The notes: generated by a model from the letters alone, not told the origin. Shown: positions 12,575 through 24,060, numbered from the stretch's first letter. The stretch: 64,000 nt of DNA from Gnetum montanum (GCA_015680685.1 MNCI01014915.1:301103-365102), one strand, 5' to 3'. Program-made: numbers and translations.

Positions 12575-13002
12575 ACTAACCTTAAGTGTTCCATAAGGCT
12601 CATAAGCACTTAGTCCTTGGAGTTCGATTGGATCGAGCGTGTAATGCTCGTATTTGTATGGTTGAGTGTAGGGGTACCTCGCCACTCATCATTGTGTTAG
12701 GCTAGTTAGACCATAAATGAACTAGATCTTAAATCACTCTACCTTTCATCATTGTTATAGGTGACTAAAATCATAAAACATAAAATAAGAAAAATCATGT
12801 ACCTCAAATACACTTAAACCATACCCTTGAGCCTCACAAGTATAGTTGGGAAGACAATGAACATTCTCAATGTCCATTTCACTTCCTAGAAAAGTTAGGA
12901 CACTAAAGAACTATGCATCCATAGAATTTGACTGGATTGTGCATAAACACTGAAGTGATTTGTATGGTTGGGTGTAGGGGTACCTCACTGCTCATCAATA
13001 TA

Positions 13003-13538
13003 AATATTAGTTTATAATAATTTAATACAGTGGAATCATAAGAAATGAAAGAAGAAGTAAGGCATGAGGTACTATGTCCAAAGATATAATGTGTCATATG
13101 TGTTTAATGTAATAAATGTGAATCACCTTATCTCTTTGAATAGCATCTCATTATGTATTCCCTAAAACTCCCATCTTATGATTAATTAAAAAAGAAATAT
13201 TACTATATCACTAACTTATTAACTTTTTAGGGAGAATAAAATGACATGTATTGACTTAGTAGTTAATTATTTAAAATGTTATCAAAGATCATTTATCAAA
13301 AATACACCTTAAGATAAGGATTACATGCCTTTCTGATTACATGATCAATGCTAGCTCCAACAAAGAAGTATCTTCAAACATGAGTCACATGTCTTTCTAG
13401 ACATATGTAAAAACTAGTTCCAAGATATTTTCTTGATAGAGGCTTCTCTTCATAAGGTCAAGCTAGACATGATGTTTTTATTATTTTTTGGGAAAAGGTC
13501 ACTTGTGCTATATAGTCTTAGTTAGTATGGCTAATATT
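13003..13538. other. Right flank of G1, no gene recognised
   Basis: AT-rich sequence with the ATATA target duplication at its left edge. No open frame or known motif was found. Confidence 0.5.
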
Positions 13539-13803
13539 ATGGAGATTGATCATATTCCTATGGTGCATGAGTTTGCTAATGTGTTTTAATCAGAGTTGCT
13601 TGGGTTATCTCCTAGGAGTGAAGTGAATTTTAGGATTGCTTTTAAGCTAGGTATAGAGCCTATCTTTAAGGCATCATACAAGGCATTATATAAGGTATCT
13701 CCTTGTCATGTTCATGCATTTCATGGATAGTATTATAAAACCATACTTAGACTAGTTATCATTAAGTTCATTGATGACATCTTGATGTATTCATAGTCAT
13801 AGT
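13539..13803 (+). pseudogene. Fragment of a gypsy reverse transcriptase
   Basis: The translation starts MEIDHIPMVHEFANVF, with a block before the RT palm typical of chromovirus-like gypsy elements. It jumps, by internal deletion, to FIDDILMYS at about 13768-13794, the YxDD catalytic motif. Stops occur within it. The right end is the insertion point of copia B. The rest of this older element was not found with confidence on the far side of copia B. Confidence 0.7.
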
Positions 13804-14565
13804 TGAAGGAATTTTAGGAAATAAAAGAATTGCTTGGTTATCTTCATTTCACAAAGAATTAGGTGATACATTTGTATTTTTGGTAATCTTAGGAAGTTCT
13901 ATAAAATTTTAAAAAAGAAAGAACTACAAAAGGTATCTAAAAGCTAAGGTTATGTTATATTTTTGATTAATCTATCAAAAGTCATAGCTATTCTGGTAGT
14001 GTAAATTTGATAGAAGATAAATTAAAAGTTGTTAAGTTTTTTCTATTAAAATTTTAACTAAACCTTCCTACAAATATTATGTTTCAAATAAATCTAATAT
14101 CACATTAAATCGTTTTGTGATGAGGAAGAAATTGTCTAATCATTAATTATTAGTCATTCTAATAAAAACTCAGGATTTAGAAAATTTACCAAATTATATA
14201 ACTAATTTCTCCCAAACTACAATATATATTGAATTAAAATTATAATTGTATGTAGCCACCTTTCTATATTTCTAATAAATTTAGAATCACTGAAAATTAT
14301 TATAAAATGACCGAGATATAATCCAAATAGTGAATCTCCCTAACAATAAATGATATTGATGTATGTTCATGAATTAATGAAAGATTGATGAATTGATGAT
14401 CATATAGTCAAATTCTTAGTGAAATTATATTGATGAATTTATGATAAAAATTTCTAAGAGATGCCTTGGATATATATGTGACAAGTGGGGTAAAGTTTGC
14501 TAAAAATAATACAATATAGCCCTAATGACAAATAAAAATTTTAAAATTAAATACATGGATTATGG
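13804..14565 (-). repeat. B 3' LTR (truncated at its inner end)
   Basis: Aligns along most of its length with 17980-18720. The inner end, which should resemble 18720-18842, is missing and is replaced by the segment 14566-14880. Confidence 0.8.
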
Positions 14566-14880
14566 GGGGTGTCGGACCCCAAAAAGAGAATATTATTAAT
14601 TCAATGAGAATAAGTACATGATCAACATCTGAACATATTGATGGATAAATAGGGAGAAGAACAAAGACAAATACGAGTGTTGAAAGAAAACATCTTGAAA
14701 CATAATCTTTCTCGGGGTGTGGGAGTACATGCCAGAGAAGGGAGTACATGCCAAAGAGCTACCAAATGCTGGGAATCCTTAGGAACTGCGAGTTTAAAAG
14801 ACCAGGAGAACAACAAAGAGCTCAAAATGCTCAAAATTATGATGATAACACACTCCGATGTAGCAAAATATTTTTATTAG
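14566..14880. other. GC-richer segment between B RNase H and B 3' LTR
   Basis: It begins with GGGGTGTCGGACCCC and includes GGGAGTACATGCCA twice, at 14721-14734 and 14740-14753. Its composition differs from the surroundings. It stands where the RNase H end, polypurine tract and LTR start are expected. It could be a small insertion or a replaced terminus. No target duplication was found. Confidence 0.4.
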
Positions 14881-15655
14881 TGAGTTAGCAAGTTACTCTT
14901 TTGAACTAATGTGAATGGGTTTAATGGTTCCTTCTTTCACTTTTTGTTTGATGAAATAGTACTTAATATTAATGTGTTTGGATTTTTTATGATGCACATA
15001 GTCTTGGAATAGTCAAATTACTATTGAATTATCATAATATCAATTTTTAGGGGATCAAATTTAAATCCTAAGTATGAAAGAGCTTATTTAGCTAGTGTAT
15101 GTGTTGAAGGCATTTGGCCATGGCAATAAATCCTTCTTCAGAAGTGGATAAGTTGATGGATGATTATTTCTTTGATTTATATATTGGATTTTCTCCATGA
15201 ATAATGAGAGCTTTTGATGTTGAGTTTCTATCATCAATATCTTCTTTATTGAATTGAATCCCAATGTTGCAAATTTCTTTTGCATACTTGAGAAGATGCA
15301 AAAGTGCTTACATGTGAGATTATCTTGGCTCTTGCATGAATTTGGTTAAGTATGATGTTGCATATTTTAAATTTGGCTTGATATGGCAAATAAACTGAAG
15401 TGATCCAATCATGGTTCTATACATGGTTGCATCTATGAGATGAGTCTTATCTTTGTAGGTTAACTTTAACTATATGGCAAGGGACTATTAACTAGCTTTT
15501 CATTCTATAGATTGAATTTTTTGATGTGGAATTTGCATATTTGGTTTTATGAATCTTCATTCCCTCCTTATTGTAGTTGACTTTAATTCCTAGAAAGTAT
15601 TTTAGTTCTTCAAGGTCCTTCATCTCAAATTTAGTTTTTACGTATCTAGTGGTAT
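14880..15655 (-). pseudogene. B: RT C-terminus plus RNase H
   Basis: The minus-strand translation shows FEMKDLEELKYFLGIKV, a copia RT C-terminal block, near 15570-15625. Nearer 14900-15000 it shows KSKHINIKYYFIKQKVKEG, the copia RNase H C-terminal block, then a QLANSL-like end. Stops and a large internal deletion remove the RT palm. The element cannot encode polymerase. Confidence 0.8.
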
Positions 15656-16270
15656 GAGAATCATAATCAAGAAAGATGAATTTCTTTCCTTTGTCTTAAA
15701 GTTTGTTAATAAATTATTTTAGGATCTTTACATGATAATGACATCAAACTATTCTCATATAACTTAGGCTAGGGATTTTGTCCTATAGAACTTTATATGA
15801 AGATTTGTATCCATTGCTTTTGATGATGATTTGATTATATATGTAACAAGCATCTATGATAGTTGTACTCCAATATTGGTTAGACAATGAGACATGATTT
15901 AGTAAGCACCTTTTCATATCTTATATTGTTTTATTCTTTCTTTTAGCTTCTTTTTTTGGTTGTGGGATATATCCATATGTGATCTAATGAAAGTGACCAT
16001 TTCCTTTTTAGAACTTCTTAAATTATTTATTTATGAATTCACCTTCTTTGTTTGATATGATGGTCTTAATCTTAACATTCATGGAGTTTTCAATCAATTT
16101 GTGGAAATTTTCAAAGTATTTGATGGCTTCATTCTTTTTATTCAGATTGTAAGTCTAGGTTTATCTTAAGTAGTCATCTACTAAGACCATGAAATAATAT
16201 ATCCTTTCTATTGAAACAGTGAGCATTAACGCAATAAGATTCATGTGCAAAAGATCAAATGATTTTTCCT
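15656..16270 (-). pseudogene. B integrase (broken)
   Basis: Copia integrase core. It shows YYFMVLVDDYLR near 16190 with the first catalytic Asp, then IISNKEGEF near 16060 where the family has SDxGGEF, so Asp is Asn. Then IPQPKKEAKRKNKT follows, where the catalytic Glu of GVAERKN has become Lys. The C-terminal block KGKKFIFLDYDSHT lies near 15665-15705. Two catalytic residues are lost in addition to stops. Confidence 0.82.
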
Positions 16271-16689
16271 TCTTTATCATGTGAGAGTTGTAAGGAGAAT
16301 TGATTTGTGTTTCTTGTTTGCAAGTATCCCATTTTTCTTAAGGAATATTTGAAATTTTTATTCTTGTATCTTTTTTCTATTTGATCATTCTTTTAATTTT
16401 GTGATAGGAGATGTGACCAAGCATTCCATGCTAAAGTTTGAACTTGATAAAATACACATTATCCTTTTCCTTTACTTCATCTTTATTTGGAATTTGATTG
16501 GCTTCTATTGTAAGGATATGCCTTTTCTGAGTAGTATGATTGCTTATAATGTCTCCTTTTTTTATTGAAATAGTTACATTCAAGACAATATAGCTTGTTA
16601 TTTAAGAATTTGATTATCATGATTCCTTTACCATTGGCTTTATTTATAATGTAGAAATTGCTCTAAAAAATGATACTATTTTTTCCATT

Positions 16690-17965
16690 AGAGACTTGTC
16701 CAACAAAGATGAGAGGATTGAAAAGATTCAAAACATAATACACATTTTCCATTGTCTAATTTAACTACATAATTTGCTCTTCCTTCAATGACTAAGAATT
16801 TTCCATCTTCAATTTTCATGTTGCTAAGATTTTTTTTTTTTTTTTGTAATTTAGAAGATAAATTTTGGAGGGTATCCTATGATTGGAGCATCCATGATCT
16901 ATAATCCAAGAGTCGTGCTTTATTTCTTTAATTAAATTAAAGGTTGCATAATTACTTGACTTTTCTTCTTGAGTATCCTTTTGAAATGATGAATAAGTAT
17001 CTTATTCTATTTATGAAATTTATCAATGCATTGTTTCAAAACTAATTCTAGTCTAGAATTGGTCGATAGTATAACCTTTTCTTTTGCAAAAGTTACAATA
17101 TGGTATTGAGTCTTGATCCTTTTTTTATCTTCCAAATTGATTTCATTTCCTCTTCTCTAGCTGAACCTCTCCCTCTTCCTCTTGTGTTTTGACCATCATT
17201 TTCTTTTGAGTTTGTTTCTTAATCTATATTCAGATAATTAAATGGTCCTCTTCTTCTAAATCTTCCTTGCATACCTCTTTCTCTTTGGTTGGTTATGTAG
17301 GCTTGATCATCTTCACTAGATTGTTTTTTATTCTTCATAATTTGTAGGGTTCTTGAGAAACTAATTGATTAATGCTAAGCATGTTGAAGTCCTTTGAAAG
17401 AGTAATGTTTTCCATCACATTTTCAAATCTTGGATCTATGCATAGAGCTTGAACAACTTTCTAAACTTTTTTTTTGCCTCTTAGTATATCCATAGTCATA
17501 TTTATCTATTTTTTTTATATGTTGTCATAAATTGTAATAAATAAGTCTTTGACACTTTCATGTCTTCCAATTTCTATGATATTAAATTTTTATTTGTAGA
17601 TTAGTTGATGTAATTATTAATTTTCCAAGCTTTCCTTGTATTCTGATTGGAGATTTTCCCATACGTCTTTTATAATAGTATAAAGATTGTATTTGCTAGA
17701 AATAACTTGTGAGATATTAGCTAATAGCATCATGAGAATCAAATTGTTATTCTTCTTCTTTATTACATATTCTTTGATTTATAATCTTATGAAAATTTTA
17801 AAATCATGGATAAATTTAAAACTTATTTCAACTATTTTTTAATAGTCATTATGTTCAAGGAGATCTTTCATCATCCTTTTCCATAGGCTGAAATCTTGAG
17901 AGTCATCAAAGATGATGGGACATCTAGCTATGTTTTTTGTGCTTCTTTTTATATGTGAACCTTGT
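16690..17965 (-). pseudogene. gag: B gag and linker (broken)
   Basis: Copia gag read from an ATG-like start near 17920 (ARCPIIFDDSQDFSLWKRMM). It is followed by a basic, arginine/glycine/glutamate-rich stretch near 17140-17300 that would be the nucleic-acid-binding part. Copia C has the same gag on the plus strand at 28130-29160, which confirms the frame. Several stops are present. Confidence 0.78.
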
Positions 17966-17977
17966 GCTCTAATACTA
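17966..17977 (-). other. B primer-binding site (initiator Met type)
   Basis: The minus strand reads TAGTATTAGAGC, two bases inside the 5' LTR. Plant copia elements use TGGTATCAGAGC, complementary to initiator tRNA-Met. Ten of 12 positions agree. Confidence 0.75.
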
Positions 17978-17979
17978 AG

Positions 17980-18842
17980 TAAAGGAATTTCAAGAAGTGA
18001 AATAATTACTTGGTTATCTTTAATTCACAAAGAATTATTTAATAAAATTTTTATTTTTGGAAAGCTTAGAAAGTTCTATATAATTTGGAAAAAGGAAGTA
18101 CTACATATGATATCCAAAAGCTGAAGTTATATTATGTTCTTTCGAATCTATGAAAAATTCCAATAATTTTGGTAGTGTAACTTTGAGAGATGATAATTCA
18201 AAAGTTTTTAATTTTTTGATGCTAAACTTTTAACTAAATATTTTCACATATTATCTTTAAAATAAATCTAATATCACATGAAATCATTTTGCGATGAGGT
18301 AGAAATGATCTAATCATTAACTATCATTTGTTTTAATCAAAATTTAGAATTTAGAAAATCTACCAAATTGTAGAGCTAATTTTTCCTAAACTGTAATAGA
18401 TATTGGATTGAGATTTTAGCTTCATGTCATCACCTATTTTAGATTTTTTATAAATCTAGAATTACTAGAGGATATGATCAAAATAGTAAATGCTCCCACT
18501 TTTGATTGTTTGACTTCCAAGATTGAGTAAATAATGATGAATAGTTTTGATGAATTGATGAAAGAATGAAGAATTGATGATCAAATAGATAACTTCTTGG
18601 TGAAATTATATTAATGATTCCATGATAAAGAATTTCAAGAGATGCCTTGGATATATGTATGTGATAAGTGAGACAAAGTTTACTAAAAATGATAGAATAT
18701 AGCTTCAATGATAAAAAAACTTTTAAAATTATATATAAGATATATATCATTACAAATATCCATCAATCCAAAAATTTCCTATATTTTATTAAAATAAACT
18801 CTTACTATATAATAAAAAATTATTATCCTCTCTAAAAAGCCA
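17980..18842 (-). repeat. B 5' LTR
   Basis: The 863-bp LTR is bounded by comparison with 13804-14565 and with the LTR of copia C (29211-30122). On the plus strand it runs from TAAAGGAATTT to AAAAAGCCA. Confidence 0.8.
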
Positions 18843-18847
18843 ATAAT

Positions 18848-19330
18848 AACAAGTACATGAGTAGCATCTATAGATGGTATTGTGAACTTTCTATGAGTAA
18901 TAGTTGTGTGCTTACTATCTAAGTTCTCTTTCTAATAGATGAATATTTAATTCTTTGAAGACATGGTATTGAAATAGGTGTCATGATGAAGCTTGCCAAG
19001 ATAATAGTCATTTATAATTAGCCAATTTCGAATAACATGGATAAGGTAAAGAGCTATTTTTTGTTTAGCATGCTATTACAGAAGATTTATTGAAGATCAG
19101 AAACTTAGAGGGGGGGGTGGGGGGGGGGGGGGTTGGGGGTGGGGGTGGGGGTGTGGTTGTGAACAAGTTCAATCCTACTATGCACAACTAATCTTGTTGT
19201 AGATTTATGTGGTCCCCTAACTTAGGTACTTTCATACTTAGAGGATAGAATTCTTGCACATCTTAGGAATTTGTTGCTCAAAATGTAATTTTAAGGGCAT
19301 CACAACCTATACAAAGCTTTAATGACAATA
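18848..19330. other. Flank of copia B with a poly-G tract
   Basis: No gene seen. A G-rich run at 19111-19154 contains many consecutive G interrupted by T and could form G-quadruplexes. The rest is AT-rich. Confidence 0.6.
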
Positions 19331-19333
19331 AAC

Positions 19334-19575
19334 CCTTAGGTCTCAACAAGCTCTCAAGCTTCACAAAGGATGATTTTCCTTGAGAAACTCATCCAACCCC
19401 TCAAGGTAACCATATCCTTAGGTCTCAATAAGCTCTTAAGCTTTTCGAAGGATGATTTCCCTTAATAAACTCATCCAACCCCTCAAAACTATTAGACCCT
19501 TAGGTCTCAAAACTCTCAAAACACATCCTTAGGATGATTTTCCCTAATAAATACATCCAATCCCTTAGGGGTTGA
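19334..19575. repeat. Three copies of an 82-bp tandem repeat
   Basis: CCTTAGGTCTCAA starts at 19334, 19416 and 19498, exactly 82 bases apart. Each is followed by AAGCTCT-like, GGATGATTTTCC-like and ATCCAACCCCTCAA-like blocks. The third copy has diverged and is a little shorter. No frame is conserved across the copies. Confidence 0.85.
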
Positions 19576-19820
19576 CTCTTATGTCTTACAAAGAGTATGT
19601 AACCATAATACACATAGTCCCTTAGGATACAATTGAAATGGAATAAGAGATAAGGAAGAGTTGAGCTAACTTTTTATAATTCATAACATTCATTTGGAAG
19701 GTTTTTTAATTGAACCTACAACTTAAAACCATCATTTATAACTATTTTTATTACTAATTTCAATCTCTAACTTATCTTCAATCTGAAAACCATGCTTCAT
19801 TAAGTTTTTTTTTAACTTAA

Positions 19821-19922
19821 TGATGAGACGCGACTTGCACTAGGCCGCGATATTGCGGCCGCCGCGATATTGCGGCCGCCGCGATATCGCATCTTACCCT
19901 GCGATATCGCGTCCCGCCGCCA
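19821..19922 (+). mobile_element. LTR stub of the TGATGAG family, cut at an N
   Basis: It begins TGATGAGACGCG and contains GCGATATTGCGGCCGCC twice, then GCGATATCGC motifs, and stops at N 19923. The left flank is CTTAA; the right flank after the N is TTAAC. This fits a CTTAA target duplication if the N hides the rest of a solo LTR. The missing 800 bases or so would be an assembly collapse. Confidence 0.7.
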
Positions 19923-19923
19923 N

Positions 19924-21800
19924 TTAACTACATCAAATTCTTTATACTTTGTAATGTCACTTCTATCTTAGCTTCACTACACTTTATGGAATACTTCTTT
20001 AAAATCCTTTTCTTTTTCATCAAAACCTTTTGAATGATCTTTTCTTCTTCTTAAGATATTGGACTAGGCTACATAAGGTTGGAATCTTCAATTCTTCTTT
20101 AAGAAACTAGATCCTATGTTATAGAAATCACTCTTATCTTTTACAAAACTTACACTTAAGTCTTTCTTGACACATCCACTTCTCAAGCAAGGAATGTTTG
20201 ATGGCTTCGTCAACTTTTTAGTTATGAAGTTCATCATAATTTATGATTATTAATCATTGTAACTTCATATTTACTTACTTAATGTTTCATATACATCAAT
20301 GCATGCACACCTATGCTCCATAATCTTTTGGTTTTGACTCCATCATTTATGTTACTACATTATTTATAATTTTATAAGCACATGTATTTACTTATGATCT
20401 TATGTATTTGGATTGTGATTACAATATTCATTATTCTAAATGGTGTTCTAACTTATAGATCGTATTCATAGGCTTTAACATCTTATTACTATAACTCGTA
20501 GGTGAAAGTGTACTCATTGTTGCTTTTTTATTTGTAACATGGTTTATGAGTGTTAATCATGGAACTTTAGTGTATGCCATTTCTTATTTTTTTCTTCTTC
20601 ATTTTTTAATCTCTTTTTTCACACATTTCTTCTTCTTCTTTGCTTGATCATGATTATTCTTCGTATGGCATAATGGGTTATGTTGTGATGATAATGATTT
20701 GGGAAAGGCTAAATTCATGGCTTATATTCTTTATAAAAAGTCATGATTATTTTCAAACCATTGTGTCTTTTCCCATGTTCACAAATCATTACAACTCTTT
20801 ATTAATAACTTTCCATCTTTTCATATATTGTTAATAAAAAACTAATGATTGTATACATGCTTTATAAGTATATTTTAATCAAATATTAAGTTTGATGTAT
20901 GTTTTGTATACCATGAAACCTTATAGGAAAAATATTATTAAGAGAGGATTGGCAAGGGAGGGTGGATGGATATAAATTTTCATGCAGAAATGTTCTTCAT
21001 ATTTCCACAAGGATACCATGATGAACTAAGTATAGAAGTACTTACTTCATGATTATAAATGATATTTAGATCAATATAATTGTTGATATATCAATGATTA
21101 TAAAATGAAAAGACATGAAACCTTTAATTAAATATGGACTTAGCTTATCACATGCAAACTAGGAGTGTAAATCATTGGAAAAATAACTAAGTATAAACTA
21201 TGAAAAAATAAGCTAAGTGTGAAATACACTATGAGCATTAGAATAAAAAGTAAGTATAAATTACAAGTAAAAGAGAATAAAATACTAAATTATTTAGACT
21301 ATGATATGAAGGAAGGGTCTTAGATCCCTTCCCAAACAATAAAATGCTTTATGAATGAGTAGCAAAGTGTTCATCTCCTATAGAGGATTGAAACTACAAG
21401 AATGTAAGTGTAATAAAACTAATAATAGAAATCTAAATTGTGAAAAAAAATGTAATTTTTGAAAATGGCATTGAATATCTAGAGGATTATGATATAGATG
21501 GAAAAGTTTTAGGCATAGTATATAATCAATTTTGGGTAAAAAAGGTAGTTTTAGCTAAGGATTCCATCACTAATATTGGAGCTAAAAAATTCTAGCTCTA
21601 GAATATACTATGGAAGCCTAAAAATTCTACTCTAGAAGTGACACTGAAGGTGAAGAAGGTGACCATAGAGCATACATGAATTTCAATGGTGGCAAGAAAT
21701 TGTGCTTTTGATCTTATAAACTTTGAAAAGTGCTCTCAAATCTCAAGAAATTAGCCCAAATCTTGTGTTTTAAGCTTATATTTATAGGATGAAAGTTGTT
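19924..21800. other. AT-rich region without a recognised gene
   Basis: No ORF with a known motif and no obvious repeat. T-rich tracts with TTCTTCTTC occur around 20040 and 20600. Confidence 0.5.
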
Positions 21801-21879
21801 AATTTTAACTTGGGATTACTAAAAATAGAACTTGGAGTTAAGTGTAGTTCATTTGAAGTTGATGTCCAGTTCAAAAATG

Positions 21880-23060
21880 ATAACTTTGATCTTTTACTTT
21901 GGAAAGTGTGATGACTTGTTGAAATGACACTGATGCTAACATGAGCATCAACATCATCAACACTTAGGTGAATCTTTAATTTTTTTGCCAAAATGCTAGT
22001 TCTAAAATTTGAAGATCTTATTTGACCTTCTAACTAATGTTAAATGATGTTGAGAAAGTAGAGAGGCTAGGAAAGGATGTTGAGTACAAAGTTTAGCTAG
22101 GGAATGGACGATGTAACTGTTGATAGTGCCAATGCTAGTATCAACATCAACATTAATCATAATTAGCAAAATTTTTAACATTTTATTAAATTTATAATTG
22201 GAAGCTTTCAAGATGTTGTTTGCCTCCAAGTTGGCATTGCATGCTATTAAAATGTTCAAGAAGGCTAGAGTTGAGATTGTATGTCAATGACAAAGGCACA
22301 TGATGTTACTTGTCAAGGCTTGAAAATGGTGACACTGATGGCAAAGTTAGTGTTACTGGTACTTCATGAAATTTTTGGTTTCTTTTCCAAGTTATAGGCT
22401 TTGAATTTTTGGGATCTTGTTCTATCTTTGAACTGATGTCAAAGGCTACTAAGATAAAGCCAAGGATCCTACAAGGCTTGTAAGCATTGTGGAATGATCA
22501 TTTGAGGAATGACGTAAAGTTTGAAAATGGTAATGCTAACACTGATGATAGCATTGGCATTAGTGTTGGCCAAGAAGTTAGAAAAATTTTAGTGGCTTTT
22601 CAATCCAAAAATTCTAATTTTTAAAATGTTGAAAATAACCCTAGAATAAGTTATAACAATGGTTTTTGTGTGTTGAGAGGCTTCTAAACTTGTGAAATAC
22701 TATGAACTAGATGTATGAGATAGCTTGGAGGTATTGAGATGAGTCATGAACTTGCCAATATCTTGAACTAAGCAAAAATGTTGATTTTCTAAGTCCTAAA
22801 AGTACCAACTTGGAAAGCCTAGAATGCTAAAACTATTACCAATGAGTTGTCTAGATCCAAGGAATCCATTATGCATGTCAAAAAGAAAATTCCAATGAGG
22901 TTTGGAAGTGCTAGTGATGGTGTTCTTGGTGCTAACACTAACATTGATTCTAGAATCAACAATAGCATCAACCACACTTAAATTTTTTTTAACATTTTTT
23001 TGGAATTTCTTAAATTTACCAAAACTAAAGTTGAAATGCTAGGATATGATCCCAAATGGT
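21880..23060. repeat. Diverged array with a period near 200 bp
   Basis: Related blocks begin near 21925, 22115, 22325, 22535 and 22925. Each has a GATGCTAACACTGATG-like segment rich in GATG/CATC, followed 30-60 bases later by an AT-rich segment such as AAATTTTT...TTTCCAA. A weak unit may lie near 22735. The copies are old, and the period is judged by eye. Confidence 0.45.
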
Positions 23061-23479
23061 CTCTAAAGGTCTTCAAAGGCTAGAAATATATCTTATGAAG
23101 CTATTTTAAGGAATTTTGTTCTATATCATTAAATGAAGATTGATTTAAAATCTATGTTACCTCCAATACTTGGAAAAATTTTGATTCTAAAGTTTTTTCA
23201 CAATGACCAAGAATGAAGTCCATAAACTAGATTATAAATCCAAATAATCCATAGGAACCTAAAAGAGCTAAGAAGATGCCTCATGATGATTTCCTTGGGA
23301 AGTTTGATGCTCAAACTTGCATGAAATGATATCAAGACTACACTTACTCTCAATTTTTAGTGAACTGAAAAAGTGGATATAACATTACCCCCTCTTGATG
23401 GATGTTGCTAAGGTGCTAAAAGAGGATTAATTAGGAGAAGAATGGTTGGATGATTGAAATACCTCTAAGAAGAAAAGTA

Positions 23480-24060
23480 GGAGTAAAAAAGTGAGATAAG
23501 AAAAGAAAATTATGATATCATCAATACACCAATCATGAGGATAATGTTATGTCATAGAAGGGGGACGTGGCTAAATCTTGCATACAAGATGACCAATAGG
23601 ATGTTATTTATAATTTTCATGTCCTATTCCACTTATGCTTTTAACACATCCTTAAAAGAATAGAATTGATTCACTCAATCCTTACCAATGTACTGATTAG
23701 AGAAAATAAAATGAGATAGATAAGGGAGTTAGAGAAAGAACATAGAAAATAAGAGAAGGGTAATGAAAAATAGAGTTGCAAATCAAGAAAACAATAAAAC
23801 TAAGGTAAGAAATGAAGGGAATCACCTATACATTAAGATGAAATGCTATACCATAGAAGGAAGACATGGGTAAATCCTACATTTTAACAATTGCTAATGC
23901 TTATTAGATTAATTCTCATTCAAACTTAACACATCCTACTTGAAGTTAAAACAATAGGACACTCATTGCTTACTACATGAGATAAATCATTAATAAATAT
24001 CCTTACCATAGTATACTACAACAAAAAATAGCAAAATGAGATAAGAAAAAATCATAGAAA
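23480..24060. repeat. Diverged direct duplication of about 300 bp
   Basis: GTCATAGAAGGGGGAC at 23551 corresponds to ACCATAGAAGGAAGAC at 23850, and the flanking sequence (AAATCYTRCAT, AACACATCC, ATCCTTACCA) follows in the same order. A third partial start is seen near 24036 (ATGAGATAAGAAAA). No coding content. Confidence 0.65.

Larger units (their letters stand above)
11205..12691 (+). mobile_element. S1: solo LTR inside the G1 3' LTR
   Basis: TSD TTGTG at 11200-11204 and 12692-12696. The LTR begins TGATGGGACG and ends CCACTCATCA. Its U3 carries GATATC/GATATCGCG motifs and a TATA box (TCTATAAATAAG) near 11289-11300. No internal gag-pol is present, so it is a recombination product of a full element. 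It is interrupted by S2 at 11898-12574. Confidence 0.9.
1806..12997 (+). mobile_element. G1: Ty3/gypsy LTR retrotransposon, complete but decayed
   Basis: A full element with two related LTRs, a primer-binding site, gag, protease, RT, RNase H and integrase in gypsy order, a polypurine region, and a 5-bp target duplication ATATA at 1801-1805 and 12998-13002. The primer site resembles the tRNA-Asp site of Athila-type elements. All coding regions contain stops, mostly TAG where glutamine is expected, so the copy is dead. A single N at 7044 marks missing sequence at the RT/RNase H junction. The 3' LTR carries two nested solo LTRs (11205-12691). The Athila-like assignment rests on primer site and domain order, not on a tree. 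Confidence 0.9.
10637..12997 (+). repeat. G1 3' LTR, split by nested solo LTRs
   Basis: The two halves, 10637-11204 and 12697-12997, match the 5' LTR. They are separated by the nested insertion, which is flanked by TTGTG. A TATA-like CCTATAAATATAATG lies at 10761-10775. The end CTCATCA is at 12991-12997, followed by the ATATA duplication. Confidence 0.9.
13804..18842 (-). mobile_element. B: Ty1/copia retrotransposon, internally deleted
   Basis: Copia-type element read on the minus strand: 5' LTR 17980-18842, primer site 17966-17977, gag, integrase, RT/RNase H remnant, then 3' LTR 13804 to about 14565. The flanks ATAGT (13799-13803) and ATAAT (18843-18847) look like a target duplication with one change. 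The RT palm with YVDD is missing: the integrase C-terminus runs straight into the RT C-terminus. Copia C on the plus strand has the same LTR and gag. Confidence 0.82.

Noticed and set aside
12115-12613. Long open frames on both strands through the N run
   Set aside because: They exist only because N has no stop codons; the region is an LTR with a gap.
14566-14880. A solo mini-LTR (TGTCGG...GCA)
   Set aside because: No flanking duplication and the ends are not convincing inverted repeats; left as an unexplained segment.
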